A stretch of 64,000 nucleotides of DNA from Nocardioides soli (GTDB lineage Bacteria > Actinomycetota > Actinomycetes > Propionibacteriales > Nocardioidaceae), in assembly GCF_014191495.1 (NCBI RefSeq), contig NZ_JACHWR010000002.1, positions 310,001-374,000 of the forward strand. The letters run 5' to 3'. The position numbers and the translations under genes were made by a program. Under the pieces are notes generated by a model. That model was not told the DNA's origin. It was given only the letters and a program-made list of their open reading frames with translations, and searched no databases. This document shows, in pieces, positions 8,474 through 16,890 of the stretch. Positions within the stretch are counted from its first letter, which is position 1, and each line of letters opens with the position of its first letter.

Positions 8474-10027
8474 GTGACCGCCCAGCGGGCGGTGGTGCTG
8501 CTCCTCGTGCTGGCGCTCGCGCTCGGCTCCGCCGGCACCGTCGCGCTCGTGCTGCTCGACGGCGACACCGCCACGAGCGATCCGAGGGACGCCCCCACCA
8601 CCACGCCGGCCCCCGGCGCGACCGTGCCCCCGAGCCCCGACCTGGCTCGGTTCTACGGCCAGCGGCTGACCTGGGAGCCCTGCCGCGGCGTCGGCCTGTG
8701 CGCGACGCTCGAGGTGCCGCTCGACTACCGGCATCCGCGCGGCGAGACCGTCGGGCTCGCGCTGCTCAAGGTGCCCGCCGCCGACCCCGGCCGCCGGCTC
8801 GGCTCGCTGGTCGTCAACCCCGGCGGGCCGGGAGCCCCCGGCACCGACTACGCCGCGAGCGCCGCCGCGGTCTTCCGCCAGCCCGTCCGCGACGCCTACG
8901 ACATCGTCGGCTTCGACCCGCGCGGCACCGGTGACAGCGACCCGGTCGACTGCCTGGGCGACGACGACCTCGACGCGTACGTCGCCCAGGACCCCGACCC
9001 CGACACGGCCGCCGAGGCCTCGACCTACGCCGGCTGGGTCGACCGGATCGGCCGCGGCTGCGCCGACCGGTCCGGCGCGCTGGCCGCGCACGTCAGCACC
9101 GTCGAGGCGGCCCGCGACATGGACGTGCTGCGCGCCGCGCTCGGGGAGTCGTCGATGGCCTACTTCGGCGCCTCCTACGGCACCAAGCTCGGTGCGACGT
9201 ACGCCGACCTCTTCCCCGACCGCGCCGGCCGCCTGGTGCTCGACGGCGCCGTCGACCTCTCGCTGGGCTCGCGCGAGCTGAGCCGGCAGCAGGCGCAGGG
9301 GTTCGAGACCGCGCTGCGCGCCTACGTGCAGGACTGCGTCGACGAGGGCGACTGCTTCCTCGGCGACACGGTCGACGCCGGCGTGGCCCGGATCCGTGCG
9401 CTCCTCGACGACGTCGACGCCGAGCCGCTGCCCACCGACTCCGACCGCGACCTGGAGGTGGGCAACGCCTTCTACGGCATCGTGCTGCCGCTCTACAGCC
9501 GCGACTTCTGGGGTGCGCTGAACGACGCGCTGCGCGCGGCGCTGGACGGCGACGGCACCGAGCTGCTGTGGTTCTCCGACCTCTACGTCTCGCGCGGATC
9601 GAGCGGCTACACCGACAACAGCGCCGAGGCGATCTACGCGATCAACTGTCTCGACGACCCCTGGGCGATCCCCGCGGCCGAGGTGCCCGACCAGCTCGCC
9701 GACTTCGAGCAGGCCTCGCCCACCTTCGGCTCGGTCTTCGCCTGGGGGCTCACCACGTGCGGCGGGATGCGGGTCGAGCCCGCCGAGCCGCCCCGCGAGG
9801 TGCGGGCCGCCGGCGCCGACCCGATCGTCGTGGTCGGCACGACGCGCGACCCGGCCACGCCGTACCAATGGGCCGTCGCGCTCGCCGACCAGCTCGAGTC
9901 CGGGGTGCTGGTCAGCCGCGACGGCGACGGCCACACCGGCTACAACTCCGGCAACAACTGCGTCGACGAGGCGGTCGAGGGCTACCTGCTCGCAGGCGTC
10001 GTGCCCGACGACGGGCTGTCCTGCTGA
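8474..10027 (+). CDS. Exported alpha/beta hydrolase, TAP-like (tripeptidyl aminopeptidase family)
   Basis: This 517-residue protein opens with a hydrophobic segment (residues about 6-27) that is a signal peptide or membrane anchor without a lipobox Cys, then a Thr/Pro-rich linker. The hydrolase part shows LVVNPGGPGAPG (oxyanion region), the nucleophile elbow FGASYGT (Ser about 234), the acid Asp in TTRDPATP and the His in GDGHTGYN. The last four motifs and the paired Cys residues match the Streptomyces SlpD/TAP group, which cleaves peptides outside the cell. GTG at 8474 starts seven bases after holB's stop. Its true substrate is not known. Confidence 0.85.
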   Translation: MTAQRAVVLLLVLALALGSAGTVALVLLDGDTATSDPRDAPTTTPAPGATVPPSPDLARFYGQRLTWEPCRGVGLCATLEVPLDYRHPRGETVGLALLKVPAADPGRRLGSLVVNPGGPGAPGTDYAASAAAVFRQPVRDAYDIVGFDPRGTGDSDPVDCLGDDDLDAYVAQDPDPDTAAEASTYAGWVDRIGRGCADRSGALAAHVSTVEAARDMDVLRAALGESSMAYFGASYGTKLGATYADLFPDRAGRLVLDGAVDLSLGSRELSRQQAQGFETALRAYVQDCVDEGDCFLGDTVDAGVARIRALLDDVDAEPLPTDSDRDLEVGNAFYGIVLPLYSRDFWGALNDALRAALDGDGTELLWFSDLYVSRGSSGYTDNSAEAIYAINCLDDPWAIPAAEVPDQLADFEQASPTFGSVFAWGLTTCGGMRVEPAEPPREVRAAGADPIVVVGTTRDPATPYQWAVALADQLESGVLVSRDGDGHTGYNSGNNCVDEAVEGYLLAGVVPDDGLSC

Positions 10028-10036
10028 GCACGTGAC

Positions 10037-10071
10037 GAGGCCCCGGGGAGGGTGCGGTTCCCCGGGGCCTC
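10037..10071 (+). terminator. Hairpin terminator after the TAP-like hydrolase
   Basis: A perfect 13-bp GC-rich stem (10037-10049 with 10059-10071) and a 9-base loop begin ten bases after the stop codon. Confidence 0.8.
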
Positions 10072-10083
10072 GGCTCATGGTGG

Positions 10084-10160
10084 GGTGGTTTCGAGGCTCG
10101 GGCCTGGCGGCCCTCACACCTCAACCACCGCACGGTGGTTGAGGTGCGAAGGCGCCCTAG
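10084..10160. repeat. REP-like family B: one intact copy and the left half of a split copy
   Basis: The intact copy (10084-10129) begins GGTGGTTTCGAGGCTCG and ends CTCAACCACC. A second copy begins at 10134 in the opposite sense (GGTGGTTGAGGTGCGAAGG) and stops at the CTAG of 10157-10160, where the MITE starts. Its right half resumes at 11930. Other copies lie at 19522, 36510 and 57581. Confidence 0.8.
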
Positions 10161-10321
10161 ATGACTAATTCCAAGGCCTCGCACGCTGCGCGACGCTCAT
10201 CATCCGCTCCGGCGGCGTTGCCGACGCTTGAAAGACGTCCAGTCTGCCGACGCATCGGCGCCTTGCCGGAGCGGCGCTGAGCGCCGCTCGCTTGCACGAT
10301 CCCTTGGAATTACTCATCTAG
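10157..10321 (+). mobile_element. 165-bp MITE, copy 1
   Basis: The element lies between two CTAG tetranucleotides (10157-10160 and 10318-10321). Its ends are inverted repeats of the form ATGASTAATTCCAAGG, differing at one base. It has no coding capacity and contains internal palindromes such as GAGCGGCGCTCAGCGCCGC. A nearly identical copy in the opposite orientation, also exactly 165 bp, lies at 39637-39801. CTAG at each edge fits a 4-bp target duplication of the YTAR kind used by some IS5-family transposases. Its right CTAG is the point where the IS110 element entered. Confidence 0.85.
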
Positions 10322-10580
10322 CCAAGGTGCCCCTGTCGGGGCGCCCGTTCCGGGCTGAGAATGGTGCTGCGGCTGCCCGGTGACGCCGTTGTTCCTATGG
10401 TCCTGCGAGGCCGTCGTCTAGCCGGGCGCGGGAACCGCGTGGTGGGCCCTTCAGTGCTGCCGATCCGGGTCACCAGGAGGTGAGTCGGTGTGAGCGCGAG
10501 GACTAGATTCGCTTCTTTGCCCTGGTGGTTCCCCCGGGCGGTCGTTGCCATCAGAACGACCGATCCCAAGGAGGAGTGGG
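10322..10580 (+). ncRNA. Candidate bridge RNA region of the IS110 element
   Basis: The 259-base non-coding left end of the element contains several GC-rich inverted stretches, for example around 10328-10350 and 10428-10460. In characterised IS110 elements this leader encodes the bridge RNA whose two loops pair with target and donor DNA. Only position and element type support the call; no fold was computed. Confidence 0.5.
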
Positions 10581-11861
10581 GTGTTCGCAGACTCTGAAGA
10601 CGATGAGCAGATCATCGAACGGGTCGCAGCGTTGGACATCGGCAAGGCCGAGGTCGTGTGCTGTGTCCGGCTGCCCGCGGCGGTGGGCAAGAAGCGCCGG
10701 GTCCAGGAGGTGACCACGCACTCGACCATGGTGGGGTCGTTGAGCGACCTGGCCAACCATCTGGTCGATCTACGCATCGAGCGGGTCGTGATGGAGGCCA
10801 CCAGCGACTACTGGCGGCCACCGTTCTACCTGTTTGAGGCTCACGGCCTGGATCCGTGGCTGGTCAATGCCAAAGACGTCCGGCACCTGCCCGGACGGCC
10901 GAAGACCGACGTGCTGGACGCGGTGTGGTTGTGCAAGGTCGCCGAGCGGCAGATGCTCCGACCCAGTTTCGTGCCCCCCACCGAGATCCGCCGGCTGCGG
11001 GACCTGACCCGCTACCGGGCCGACCTGGTCGGGGTCCGCACCGCGGAGAAGAACCGGGTCGAGAAGCTGCTGGAGGACGCCTGCATCAAGCTTTCGGTGG
11101 TCGCCTCGGACATCTTCGGGGTCTCCGGGCGCGAGATGCTGGCCGCGATGATCGCCGGGGAACGCGATCCCAAGCGACTCGCGGACCTGGCACGCTCACG
11201 GATGCGTCCCAAGATCAGCCTGCTGGAGGAGGCCTTCGCCGGACTCAAGGTCGGGACTTTCGGTGAGCACCATCGGTTCCTCCTGTCACGGATGCTGGCG
11301 CGCATCGATCAGGCCAACACCGACATCGCCGCCCTCGAGGACGAGATCGAGGAGCATCTCGCCCCTTTCGCTGACGCGGTCGCCCGGCTCGAGGAGATCC
11401 CCGGGATCGGCCCGCGGGCGGCCGCGGTCATCATCGCCGAGATCGGCCTCGACATGACCCGGTTCCCCACCCCGGGACACCTCGCGTCGTGGGCGAAGTT
11501 CTCACCCGGGATCAAGTCATCGGCGGGGAAGAACAAGGGCAACGGCTCCACCGGACACGGCAACCGCTACCTGGCCCGGGTCCTCGGCGAGGCCGCCGTC
11601 GGTGCCGGCCGCACCGAGACCTTCCTCGGCGCCCGCTACCGACGGCTCGCGCGCCGCCGCGGCAAGAAGAAGGCCATGGTCGCGGTCGGCCGTTCGATCC
11701 TGACCATCATCTGGCACCTCCTCGCCGACCCCAACGCTCGCTACCAAGACCTCGGCCCCGACCACTACGACCAGCGCGTCTCAACCACCGCCAAGAAGCG
11801 CAGCCACGTCCGGGGCCTCGAAGCCCTCGGCTACCACGTCACCCTCGAACCCGCCGCCTAA
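10581..11861 (+). CDS. IS110-family transposase (DEDD recombinase)
   Basis: The 426-residue protein has the N-terminal RuvC-like DEDD domain with Asp19 (ALDIGKAE), Glu72 (VMEATSDYW), and Asp110 and Asp113 (PKTDVLDAVWL). The C-terminal transposase_20 domain starts with the helix-hairpin-helix LEEIPGIGPRAAAVIIAEIG and holds the Ser/Gly-rich GNGSTGHGNRYLARV. GTG at 10581 was chosen because AAGGAGGAG lies just upstream at 10568-10576; the frame extends to 10545 but without a ribosome site. The gene appears intact and may be active. It would catalyse RNA-guided insertion at a CT core. Confidence 0.92.
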   Translation: MFADSEDDEQIIERVAALDIGKAEVVCCVRLPAAVGKKRRVQEVTTHSTMVGSLSDLANHLVDLRIERVVMEATSDYWRPPFYLFEAHGLDPWLVNAKDVRHLPGRPKTDVLDAVWLCKVAERQMLRPSFVPPTEIRRLRDLTRYRADLVGVRTAEKNRVEKLLEDACIKLSVVASDIFGVSGREMLAAMIAGERDPKRLADLARSRMRPKISLLEEAFAGLKVGTFGEHHRFLLSRMLARIDQANTDIAALEDEIEEHLAPFADAVARLEEIPGIGPRAAAVIIAEIGLDMTRFPTPGHLASWAKFSPGIKSSAGKNKGNGSTGHGNRYLARVLGEAAVGAGRTETFLGARYRRLARRRGKKKAMVAVGRSILTIIWHLLADPNARYQDLGPDHYDQRVSTTAKKRSHVRGLEALGYHVTLEPAA

Positions 11862-11929
11862 CCACCGCAACAACCCTTCCCGGCTCCGCCGGGAACAGCC
11901 GCCTGCCTGGTCACCGCCATTCTCGGACT

Positions 11930-11953
11930 AGGCGCCTGAGCCTCGAAACCACC
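11930..11953. repeat. Right half of the split family B repeat
   Basis: The bases GGCGCCTGAGCCTCGAAACC at 11931-11950 and the ACC after them complete the repeat begun at 10134. Joining 10160 to 11930 restores the palindromic arrangement seen intact at 36510-36557. Confidence 0.75.
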
Positions 11954-11960
11954 GAGCGCG

Positions 11961-12908
11961 TCAGCTGATCAGCTCGTCCAGGCTGGAGAACGCCGAGGCG
12001 TCGCCCTGGAGCACCCGGCTCCGCTCGCCGCCGATGCTGACCGGCACGTCGCCGGCCACGGTGATCCGGCGGACCTCGCGGTACTGCTCGTCGAAGTCCG
12101 CGACGGCGTAGTGCTGGGTCGCGCGGTTGTCCCACACCGCCACGTCGCCCTCGGCCCAGGTCCAGCGGATCGTGTTCTCGAGCTTGGTGACCCGGTTCTG
12201 CAGCAGCTGGAAGAGCGCGTGCGACTCGGCGGTGTTGAGGCCGACGAAGCTCTTCACGAAGTGGCCGAGCACCAGGGCGCGCTCGCCGGTCTCGGGGTGC
12301 ACGCGGACCACCGGGTGCTCGGTCCGGAAGGGGATCCGGGTGAACTGCTGGCGCGTGAAGACGCTCTCCCGGTCGCCCGCCAGCTCGGCCTTCTCCGAGG
12401 TCGCCGCGTAGTCGTAGTCGTTGGTGTGCACCGCCCACAGGTTGTCGACCAGCGCCTTCAGCGGCGCCGGCAGCGCCGCGTATGCCGTGACCGTGTTGGC
12501 CCAATTAGTTGTGCCACCGTACGCCGGGATCGCGACTCCGCGCAGCACGCTGATGGCCGGGATCCGGTCCACGAACGTGACGTCGGTGTGCCAGCTGTTG
12601 GCCGCCATGCCCTTGCTGGCGGCGAGGGAGAGCACCCGGGCGCTGCCGGTGTTCACCGTCGGGTGGGCGGTCGTCAGCTGGCCGAGCTGCTGGGCGAAGG
12701 CGAGCTGACCCTCGTCGCCGAGGTGGCGCTGGTTGCGGAAGAAGATCACCTTGTGCTCGAGGAGCGCGGCCCGGATCGCGGCCACGGTCTCCTCGCCGAG
12801 GTCCGGGCCGAGTCGTACGCCGTCGATGCGGGCGCCGATGCGCCCGCCCAGCTTGGTGACGGTGACGGCGGGGCTCGTGGTGGACACGCGGTCGAGGCTG
12901 ATGGTCAT
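11961..12908 (-). CDS. TauD/TfdA-family Fe(II)/2-oxoglutarate dioxygenase, type II alkylsulfatase-like
   Basis: The 315-residue protein closely recalls mycobacterial Rv3406 and Pseudomonas AtsK, which oxidatively cleave alkyl sulfate esters to an aldehyde and sulfate (recalled similarity, not aligned). The iron facial triad is His107 and Asp109 in WHTDVTF and His266 in NRATQHY, and an Arg for 2-oxoglutarate lies near 280. [19 protein letters not shown] and [17 protein letters not shown] are family hallmarks. ATG at 12908 has AAAGGA six bases upstream; the longer open frame to 13037 is not needed. It is divergent from a ROK regulator and an ABC transporter and near an arylsulfatase, so a role in organosulfur scavenging is likely. 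Confidence 0.88.
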   Translation of the reverse strand: MTISLDRVSTTSPAVTVTKLGGRIGARIDGVRLGPDLGEETVAAIRAALLEHKVIFFRNQRHLGDEGQLAFAQQLGQLTTAHPTVNTGSARVLSLAASKGMAANSWHTDVTFVDRIPAISVLRGVAIPAYGGTTNWANTVTAYAALPAPLKALVDNLWAVHTNDYDYAATSEKAELAGDRESVFTRQQFTRIPFRTEHPVVRVHPETGERALVLGHFVKSFVGLNTAESHALFQLLQNRVTKLENTIRWTWAEGDVAVWDNRATQHYAVADFDEQYREVRRITVAGDVPVSIGGERSRVLQGDASAFSSLDELIS

Positions 12909-13074
12909 GGGGGTCCTTTCTCCGGGATCGGTCTGTCTGCCACTGTCCGGAGCCCGCGCCGCCCGGCCAAGGGTTTCTCTCACCGCGACCGAAACCCCGC
13001 GGCGCGCTTGGAGATCGGCCTCGTCGTCCGCTATCAATCTCTATAGTCAATCAAATCACTAGACTTTACTCGGC
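12909..13074. promoter_or_regulatory. Divergent promoter region, dioxygenase and ROK gene
   Basis: The 166-base spacer is GC-rich near the dioxygenase but clearly AT-rich at 13032-13070, with TATAGT at 13042-13047 and the near repeats TAGTC and TAGAC. That stretch is a fair place for both promoters and the ROK operator. No exact site can be assigned. Confidence 0.4.
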
Positions 13075-14286
13075 ATGGATGAGGGGTACGGAGTGCAGCG
13101 CTCGCCGATGGTCGTCGTCTCGCGGGGCAGGCTCGCCTCGGCGGCGACGCGCGTGCTGGAGGAGCTGCGCGGCTCCGGCCCCCTGGCCCGTGACCAGCTC
13201 GTCCGGGCCACCGGACTGAGTGGGGCCACGATCGCACGCGCCGTCACCTCCCTCGGCACCGCGGGGTTGGTCCGCGAGCGCCGCGACCTGACGCCCGCCG
13301 GCGCCGTCGGGCGGCCCGGCACCCCGGTCGAGATCGACCCCACGACGTACGTCGTGGTCGGCGTGCACCAGGGCGTCCTCGAGACCACGGTGGCGCTGTG
13401 CGACCTCGCCGGCCGGGTGATCGTCAGCCGGTCGAGGCCGCACCGGCGCGGCGCGCCGCTCGACCTCGCTCCGATCGCCCGGCTCGCGGCCGGCCTGCTC
13501 GCCGAGGCCCCGACGCGGGTGCCGCTCGGCGCCGGGCTGGTCGCGCCGTGGCGCGACCTCGGGCTGGACCCGACCGTGACGGCCGCGGCGCTCCAGGAGG
13601 AGCTCGGACTCGACGTCGTCGCCGCCGACCACATCGCCGCGGTCGCGGCGGCGGAGTACATCCACCGCCGGCACCGACTCGGCGGCGTCACCACCTACCT
13701 CTACGCCCGCAATTCGGCCGGCTTCGTGATGGCCGTCGACCGCGGCGTCCAGACGGAGGTGTCCCGGGTCGCCAGCCTCACGCACTTCCCGGCCGGCACC
13801 GGGGTGGCCTGCCACTGCGGCCACTCCGGCTGCCTGGCCGCGAGCGCCGGCGACCAGGCGCTGGCCCAGGAGGCGTACGACGCCGGGCTGGTCGAGCGGC
13901 CGCGCATCGAGGAGGTCTACCTCGCCGCGTCCTCGGGCTCCGAGCCGGCGCACGCCCTGCTCCAGCGGCGGGCCCGGCTGCTGGGCCGGGTGGCGGCGAC
14001 CGTCCGCGACATGGTCGACCCGGACCGGCTGATCCTGGTCGGGCAGGCGTTCACCGACTACCCGCCGCTGCTCGACGAGGTGCTCGCCGGCTTCGGCGAG
14101 ACCACGCGGCTGCCGGACCTGGTTCCGACGTTCACCCGGTTCGGCGCCGGCATCCAGGCCGTCGCCGCCGGGACGATCGCGCTCGGCCCCGTCTACGACG
14201 ACCCGCTCGCGGCCGTGCCCCGTCGCACTCCCGCGCCCGACCGATGTCAGGGCGCCGCGCCGGCGGCCGAGCACGTGACCGCCTGA
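13075..14286 (+). CDS. ROK-family transcriptional regulator
   Basis: The 403-residue protein has an N-terminal winged helix-turn-helix (residues about 15-70, with LVRATGLSGATIARAVTSL) followed by a ROK fold. The ROK zinc motif is present as CHCGHSGCLA near residue 245. The phosphate loop, normally DxGxT, reads GVHQGVLET, so a sugar kinase role is unlikely and ligand-responsive repression is expected. It precedes the ABC transporter operon by 54 bases on the same strand and is divergent from the alkylsulfatase-type dioxygenase, so both are probable targets. GTG at 13092 is an alternative start. Confidence 0.85.
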   Translation: MDEGYGVQRSPMVVVSRGRLASAATRVLEELRGSGPLARDQLVRATGLSGATIARAVTSLGTAGLVRERRDLTPAGAVGRPGTPVEIDPTTYVVVGVHQGVLETTVALCDLAGRVIVSRSRPHRRGAPLDLAPIARLAAGLLAEAPTRVPLGAGLVAPWRDLGLDPTVTAAALQEELGLDVVAADHIAAVAAAEYIHRRHRLGGVTTYLYARNSAGFVMAVDRGVQTEVSRVASLTHFPAGTGVACHCGHSGCLAASAGDQALAQEAYDAGLVERPRIEEVYLAASSGSEPAHALLQRRARLLGRVAATVRDMVDPDRLILVGQAFTDYPPLLDEVLAGFGETTRLPDLVPTFTRFGAGIQAVAAGTIALGPVYDDPLAAVPRRTPAPDRCQGAAPAAEHVTA

Positions 14287-14340
14287 CCGGCCCCACCACC
14301 TCCTCCACTCCCGAGAAGCACCCTGCGAAAGGACGCACCC

Positions 14341-15918
14341 GTGCGCCGAGAACGACGTCCCCATCTGCTCCGCGGCCTGGCCCTGACCCTGGCCGGCCTG
14401 CTCGTCGTCGCCGTCGTGTCGGCGTGCTCGTCGGCCGTGGGCGAAGCCAACGGCGGCGGCAGCGCTTCCGGCCCGAGCGAGGGCGGCGTCCTCCGGGTCG
14501 GCGCCGGCTCCGACCTGATCCCGGCGTCGGTGTTCACCAACTCCTCCGACGTCGCGAACACCCTCGTCGGCACCGTCTACGAGAGCCTGGTCGACTACCC
14601 GACCGACAGCCTCGAGCCGCAGCCGCGGCTGGCCACCTCGTGGCAGCAGTCCGACGACGGGCTGTCACTCACCCTCCAGCTCCGCGACGACGTGACCTTC
14701 CACAGCGGCCGCGACCTCACCTCCGAGGATGTCGAGTTCAGCATCAGGACCTGGGCCGACCCGGCCTGGACGGTCCAGCTCCAGCGCACCGCCGCGGCGA
14801 TCACCGGCTTCGACACCAGCGACCCGCACGCGATCACGCTGACCTTCGCCCATCCGCTCAGCAACGTCTTCGATCTGCTCGACATGCTCCCGATCATCGA
14901 CAGCGAGAGCATCGACCAGCTCCGGGAGGGCACGGCGTACGTCGGCACCGGTCCGTTCGTCTTCGAGTCGTGGACGCCGAGCTCCAAGGTGGTCCTGACG
15001 CGCAACGAGGACTACTGGGGCGAGCAACCCCTGCTCGACGGCGTCGAGATCGACGTGGTCACCGACCCCCAGGCGCAGGCGTCCCAGCTGCGCTCGGGAC
15101 AGCTCGACGTCGCGCTCGGCCTGACCGACCGCGACCGCGAGTCGTTCGAGAAGGACGACGCCTACTCGGTCACCGAGTTCAAGGGTGCCGAGAACGCCAT
15201 CTATCTCGGCGCCGACCTCGCCAACCCCGACCTGCGCGAGGTGAAGCTGCGCCAGGCGATCGCCTACGCGCTCGACCGGCAGCGCATCGTCGACGAGGTC
15301 TTCCGCGGCGCGGGCACTCCGGCCAACCTGCCGTGGCCGGAGTCGTCACCGGCGTACGACGCCCGGGCCAACCAGACCTACGCCTACGACGCGGCGAAGG
15401 CCGAGGAGCTGGTCTCCCAGCTCGGCGACCAGCCGACGCTCCCGCTGGCCTACCCGGCCGGCAACGGCAACTTCGAGGCGGTCGCCCAGGTCGTCCAGGC
15501 CAACCTGGAGGCGGTGGGCATCGAGACCAAGCTCGAGCCGCAGGAGTACAGCCAGTTCATCAAGCAGCTGATCGGCGGCACCTTCGGCGGGCTCTGGATC
15601 CTGGAGCACAGCTACGCGCAGTACACGCCGTCGACGCTGACGGTCAGCGCCTATCCGTTCAACGCCGACAAGAACGCCTCGCACTTCTCCTCGCCGGCCT
15701 ACCAGAAGCACGCCGACGGCGCGTGGCAGCGCGACAGCGGCACCGACCGGGGGGCGGTCCGGATCTACCGGCAGCTCAACCAGGACCTGCTCGACAACCT
15801 GTTCCTGATCGAGATCGCGGTCACGCCGCCGCGGGTCGCCACGACCGCGAAGGTGCACGACATCGGGCTCTCCAAGCGCAACGAGCTCGACCTCGGTCGC
15901 GCCTACCTCGCCGACTGA
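14341..15918 (+). CDS. ABC transporter substrate-binding lipoprotein, family 5 (oligopeptide/nickel type)
   Basis: The 525-residue protein begins with a lipoprotein signal ending in VVSAC, so it is probably anchored outside the membrane. The body has the family 5 pattern, with DGLSLTLQLRDDVTFHSGRD near residue 103, YVGTGPFVFESW near 200 and REVKLRQAIAYALDR near 300. Family members carry peptides but also sugars and other solutes, so the ligand is open; the setting between alkyl- and arylsulfatases suggests a sulfur-containing compound. The GTG start has AAAGGA nine bases upstream. Confidence 0.9.
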   Translation: MRRERRPHLLRGLALTLAGLLVVAVVSACSSAVGEANGGGSASGPSEGGVLRVGAGSDLIPASVFTNSSDVANTLVGTVYESLVDYPTDSLEPQPRLATSWQQSDDGLSLTLQLRDDVTFHSGRDLTSEDVEFSIRTWADPAWTVQLQRTAAAITGFDTSDPHAITLTFAHPLSNVFDLLDMLPIIDSESIDQLREGTAYVGTGPFVFESWTPSSKVVLTRNEDYWGEQPLLDGVEIDVVTDPQAQASQLRSGQLDVALGLTDRDRESFEKDDAYSVTEFKGAENAIYLGADLANPDLREVKLRQAIAYALDRQRIVDEVFRGAGTPANLPWPESSPAYDARANQTYAYDAAKAEELVSQLGDQPTLPLAYPAGNGNFEAVAQVVQANLEAVGIETKLEPQEYSQFIKQLIGGTFGGLWILEHSYAQYTPSTLTVSAYPFNADKNASHFSSPAYQKHADGAWQRDSGTDRGAVRIYRQLNQDLLDNLFLIEIAVTPPRVATTAKVHDIGLSKRNELDLGRAYLAD

Positions 15919-15930
15919 GCGGGGGCCGAG

Positions 15931-16890
15931 ATGACCCGCTACCTGCTCCGCCGGCTGCCGTCGGCGCTGGTCGTGCTGGCCGTCGCGTCGTTCGGGATCT
16001 TCGCCCTGGTGCGCCTGGTCCCGGGCGACCCGGTCAGCACCCTGGCCGGGCCGGACGCGAGCCCCGAGGCCCGGGCCGCGATCCGGGCCGACCTCGGGCT
16101 CGACCAGCCGCTGCTCGGGCAGTACCTCACGTGGCTCGGCCAGCTGGCCCGCCTCGACCTCGGCACGTCGTACCGGATCGGCGGCCAGGTCAAGGACCTG
16201 GTCGCCGACGGCGCGGTCAACACGATCGTGCTGACCGTGACCGCGCTGCTGCTCGCGGTCGTGGTCGCGCTGGTCTCCAGCGTGCTCGCGGTCGTGCTCG
16301 ACAACCGTTGGGTGAACGCGGCGCTGTCCTTCGGGAACACCCTGGCGATCGCGCTGCCGACCTTCGTCACCGGCCTCGTGCTGATCCTGCTGTTCGCCGT
16401 CGTGCTCCCGGTGCTCCCGGCCGGCGGTACGCCGCCGGACGGCTTCATCGCCCGGCCCGACATCGCCGCGCAGTACCTGCTGCTGCCGGCCGTCTGTCTG
16501 GCGCTCGGTGCCGGTGCCGCCCTCACCCGGTTCCTCACCGAGGCGCTGCGCACCGAGCTGCGCCAGCCCTACGTCACCACCGCCCGGGCGCTCGGGATCT
16601 CCCGCCGCCGGATCGTGCTGACCCAGGCGCTGCGCAACGCGCTGCCCTCGACCGTGACCGTGCTCGGCATCCAGTTCGGCACGCTGCTCGGCGGCGCGGT
16701 GCTGGTCGAGGCGATCTTCACCTGGCCGGGTCTCGGCGGACTGATCGAGGAGGCGATCTCGGGGCGCGACTACCCGCTGGTGCAGGTGCTGCTCCTGCTG
16801 TCGGTCGCCGTCTTCGTCGCCGTCCAGCTGCTGACCGACATCGTGCACGCGTGGCTCGACCCGCGCGTGCGGATCGGAGGTGCCTCGTGA
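15931..16890 (+). CDS. ABC transporter permease, DppB type
   Basis: The 319-residue membrane protein starts MTRYLLRRLPSALVVLAVAS and includes FGIFALVRLVPGDPV and LGLDQPLLGQYLTWLGQL, the standard N-terminus of oligopeptide-type permeases. The EAA loop for contact with the ATPase reads YVTTARALGISRRRIVLTQA near residue 215. About six membrane segments are visible. It lies 12 bases after the binding-protein gene, and its stop overlaps the next gene's GTG (GTGA). Confidence 0.92.
   Translation: MTRYLLRRLPSALVVLAVASFGIFALVRLVPGDPVSTLAGPDASPEARAAIRADLGLDQPLLGQYLTWLGQLARLDLGTSYRIGGQVKDLVADGAVNTIVLTVTALLLAVVVALVSSVLAVVLDNRWVNAALSFGNTLAIALPTFVTGLVLILLFAVVLPVLPAGGTPPDGFIARPDIAAQYLLLPAVCLALGAGAALTRFLTEALRTELRQPYVTTARALGISRRRIVLTQALRNALPSTVTVLGIQFGTLLGGAVLVEAIFTWPGLGGLIEEAISGRDYPLVQVLLLLSVAVFVAVQLLTDIVHAWLDPRVRIGGAS

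Larger units (their letters stand above)
10320..11929 (+). mobile_element. IS110-family insertion sequence
   Basis: Boundaries were inferred by comparison with the intact MITE copy at 39637. After the MITE's CATCT the sequence departs at 10320, and the missing continuation (AG followed by the right half of the family B repeat) resumes at 11930 after a second CT at 11928-11929. This gives an element of about 1610 bp without terminal inverted repeats, bounded by a CT dinucleotide core, as described for IS110-type bridge-RNA recombinases. A long leader (about 260 bases) before the transposase and a short tail (about 68 bases) after it match the IS110 subgroup. Confidence 0.8.

Noticed and set aside
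10545..10580. Upstream extension of the IS110 transposase to 10545
   Set aside because: No ribosome site precedes 10545, while AAGGAGGAG lies directly before GTG 10581, and the conserved protein begins there.
13042..13047. A full -35/-10 promoter for the ROK gene at TATAGT
   Set aside because: No -35 element is found at 16-18 bases upstream on either strand, so only a general promoter region is reported.
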